Position numbers and translations under genes: made by a program
Notes under the pieces: model-generated
The model's database searches: none
Told to the model about the DNA's origin: nothing
What the model saw: only the letters and a program-made list of their open reading frames with translations
Part shown: positions 61,546 through 64,000 of the stretch, piece by piece
Layout of the letters: each line of letters starts with the position of its first letter
Position numbering within the stretch: position 1 is the stretch's first letter
NCBI GenBank assembly: GCA_963575745.1
Contig: CAUYUJ010002113.1
Span: 1,206,745 to 1,270,744, forward strand
Source of the DNA: Prorocentrum cordatum
Taxonomy: Eukaryota > Sar > Dinophyceae > Prorocentrales > Prorocentraceae
Reading direction: 5' to 3'
Length of the DNA: 64,000 bases

Positions 61546-64000
61546 TCACCACGCGCCCCGCAGGACTGGGCAGTGGGCGTCCGGGAAGGCTGTGAGGACT
61601 GAGCGATGCAGGCCAGGATGTGTGCCCTTGAAGTGCCCGCCAGGACCAGCGCGTACTGCCCAGGCGGGATAAGCGGGGGCGGCGGCTCCTGTCCCAGACC
61701 CAGAGAGCGTCGGACGGACGCACGTGCCCGAGCGGCGCTTCCGCGGGTCTGGAGGTGGTTCGGCCGTCCAGGCTCAAGCAGAAAAGAAGGGCCAGCCCTG
61801 AGGGGAAGGGCAACAGAAGACGCAGCCACGAGCAAACAAAAGGCAGCCGCTCGCAGGCGCATCACGCAGACGAGCTGGGCCCAGGCAGCCTCCACATCTG
61901 CGCGCGCCTCGCAGGATTGGGCAGTGGGCGCCTGGGGAGGCTGTGAGGACTGAGCGATGCAGGCCAAGATGCGCGCCCTTGAAGTGCCCGCCAGGACCAG
62001 CGCGCACGGCCCAGGCGGGATAAGCGGGGGCGGCGGCTCCTCTGTCCCAGACCCAGAGAGCGCCGGACGGACGCACGTGCCCGAGCGGCGCTTCCGCGGG
62101 TCTGGAGGTGGTTCGGCCGTCCAGGCTCAAGCAGAAGAGAAGGGCCAGCCCTGAGGGGGTATGGCAGCAGGAGACGCAGCCACGAGCAAACAAAAGACAG
62201 CCGCTCGCAGGTGCATGGACATCGCGGGCCCAGGCAGCCTACACATCTGGGTGCGCCTCGCAGGACTGGGCAGTGGGCGCCCGGGAAGGCTGTGAGGACT
62301 GAGCGATGCAGGCCAGGATGCGCGCCCTTGAAGTGCCCGCCAGGACCAGCGCGCACGGCCCAGGCGGGATAAGCGGGGGCGGCGGCTCCTCTGTCCCAGG
62401 CCCAGAGAGCGCCAGACGGCCGCCAGGACCAGCGCGCACGGCCCAGGCGGGATAAGCGGGGGCGGCGGCTCCTCTGTCCCAGACCCAGAGAGCGCCGGAT
62501 GGACGCACGTGCCCGAGCGGCGCTTCCGCGGGTCTGGAGGTGGTTCGGCCGTCCAGGCTCAAGCAATCAATAGAGGGGCCAGCCCTGAGGGGGTATGGCA
62601 GCAGGAGACGCAGCCACGAGCAAGACAAAAGGCAGCCGCTCGCAGGTGCATGGACATCACGCAGACGAGCTGGGCCCAGGCAGCCTACTCATCTGGACGC
62701 GCCCAGCAGGACTGGGCAGTGGGCGCCCGGGAAGGCTGTGAGGACTGAGCGATGCAGGCCAGGATGCGCGCCCTTGAAGTGCCCGCCAGGACCAGCGCGT
62801 ACGGCCCAGGCTGGATAAGCGGGGGCGGCGGCTGCTCTGTCCCAGACCCAGAGAGCGCCGGACGGACGCACGTGCCCGAGCGGCGCTTCCGCGGGTCTGG
62901 AGGTGGTTCGGCCGTCCAGGCTCAAGCAATCAATAGAGGGGCCAGCCCTGAGGGGGTGGGGAGCAGGAGAGGCAGCCACGAGCAAACAAAAGGCAGCCGC
63001 TCACAGGTGCATGGACATCACGCAGACGAGCTGGGCCCAGGCAGCCTACACATCTGGATGCGCTCCGCAGGATTGGGCAGTGAGCGCAGGGGAAGGCTGT
63101 GAGGACTGAGCGATGCAGGCCAGGATGCGCGCCAGGACCAGCGCGTACGGCCCAGGCGGGATAAGCGGGGGCGGCGGCTCCTCTGTCCTAGACCCAGAGA
63201 GCGCCGGACGGACGCACGTGCCCGAGCGGCGCTTCCGCGGGTCTGGAGGTGGTTCGGCCGTCCAGGCTCAAGCAGAAGAGAAGGGCCAGCCCTGAGGGGA
63301 AGGGGAGCAGGAGAAGCAGCCACGAGCAACCAAAAGGCAGCCGCTGGCAGGTTCATGGACATCACGCAGACGAGCTGGGCCCAGGCAGCCTACACATCTG
63401 GATGCGCTCCGCAGGATTAGGCAGTGAGCGCAGGGGAAGGCTGTGAGGACTGAGCGATGCAGGCCAGGATGCGCGCCCTTGAAGTGCCCGCCAGGACCAG
63501 CGCGCACGGCCCAGGCGGGATAAGCGGGGGCGGCGGCTGCTCTGTCCCAGACCCAGAGAGAGCCGGACGGAAGCACGTGCCCGAGCGGCTTCTGCGGGTC
63601 TGGAGGTGGTTCGGCTGTCCAGGCTCAAGCAGAAGAGAAGGGCCAGCCCTGAGGGGGTGGGGAGCAGGAGACGCAGCCACGAGCAAGATAAAAGGCAGCC
63701 GCTCGCAGGTGCATGGACATCACGCAGACGAGCTGGGCCCAGGCAGCCTACACATCTGGGTGCGCCTCGCAGGACTGGGCAGTGGGCGCCCGGGAAGGCT
63801 GTGAGGACTGAGCGATGCAGGCCAGGATGCGCGCCCTTGAAGTGCCCGCCAGGACCAGCGCGCACGGCCCAGGCGGGATAAGCGGGGGCGGCGGCTCCTC
63901 TGTCCCAGACCCAGAGAGCGCCAGACGGACGCACGTGCCCCTTCCGCGGGTCTGGAGGTGGTTCGGCCGTCCAGGCTCAAGCAGAAGAGAAGGGCCGGCC

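Larger units (their letters stand above)
52300..64000. repeat. Satellite-like array of about 23 units, 330-364 bp
   Basis: GATGCAGGCCAGGCTGCGCG and close variants recur at 52498, 53960, 54321, 55845, 56197, 56529, 56890, 57244, 57604, 57967, 58331, 58694, 59057, 59420, 59783, 60146, 61606, 61957, 62308, 62752, 63113, 63457 and 63813. Spacing is 363-364 in the core (57.6-60.1 kb) and 332-361 elsewhere. Since 363 is 3 x 121, the minus strand stays open for 881 codons (57872-60517), but unit lengths not divisible by three elsewhere break that frame, so I treat the array as non-coding. It runs off the window end. Confidence 0.95.

Overview
This window looks like repeat-saturated nuclear DNA from a dinoflagellate. 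The evidence is a decayed LINE whose ORF2 has an AP-type endonuclease, a reverse transcriptase, RNase H and a cysteine-rich tail; a Ty1/copia RNase H scrap with the motif TCVSHSTLEAEIVAAD; a GC-rich minus-strand host reading frame with an EF-hand-like loop; a degenerate spliced-leader-like relic upstream of it; and short transposons whose insertion can create GT...AG introns. No species is claimed. No rRNA, tRNA, CRISPR array, prokaryotic operon or phage module was seen. Most long open frames are artefacts of trinucleotide or satellite repeats.

Layout. 1-2.4 kb: low-complexity and 88-bp tandem repeats plus two palindromic elements. 2.42-10.18 kb: one LINE of about 7.8 kb with a 14-bp target-site duplication, inserted in the loop of a hairpin element that itself lies in an (AGG)n tract. 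10.2-13.7 kb: inverted-repeat elements and a copia fragment. 13.7-16 kb and 30.8-33 kb: two 2-kb copies, in opposite orientation, of a large family built on CCAAGAGGCCCC-like repeats ('LE' here). 16-27 kb: trinucleotide tracts (CAT, CCT, a 1.2-kb TAC tract holding a 100-N gap, CAA, GTT) with a few exon-like pieces. 27.4-29.9 kb: the only reasonably convincing host gene, minus strand. 33-44 kb: at least eight LE pieces, four of them complete and packed into a 4.3-kb cluster with inverted ends. 44-52 kb: a MITE-dense zone with foldbacks, three copies of a 164-bp introner-like element, a second GT-AG-forming MITE, and a split minus-strand reading frame. 52.3-64 kb: an array of about 23 units of roughly 330-364 bp, interrupted by three copies of a 1.2-kb spacer.

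How it fits together. The window is mainly a record of nested insertions. Empty sites elsewhere in the same window confirm some of the element boundaries. The most interesting material is the introner-like elements, whose 5-bp target duplications supply the missing splice-site bases, and the LE repeat family with its shared stem-loop/TCTTGTATATA end.
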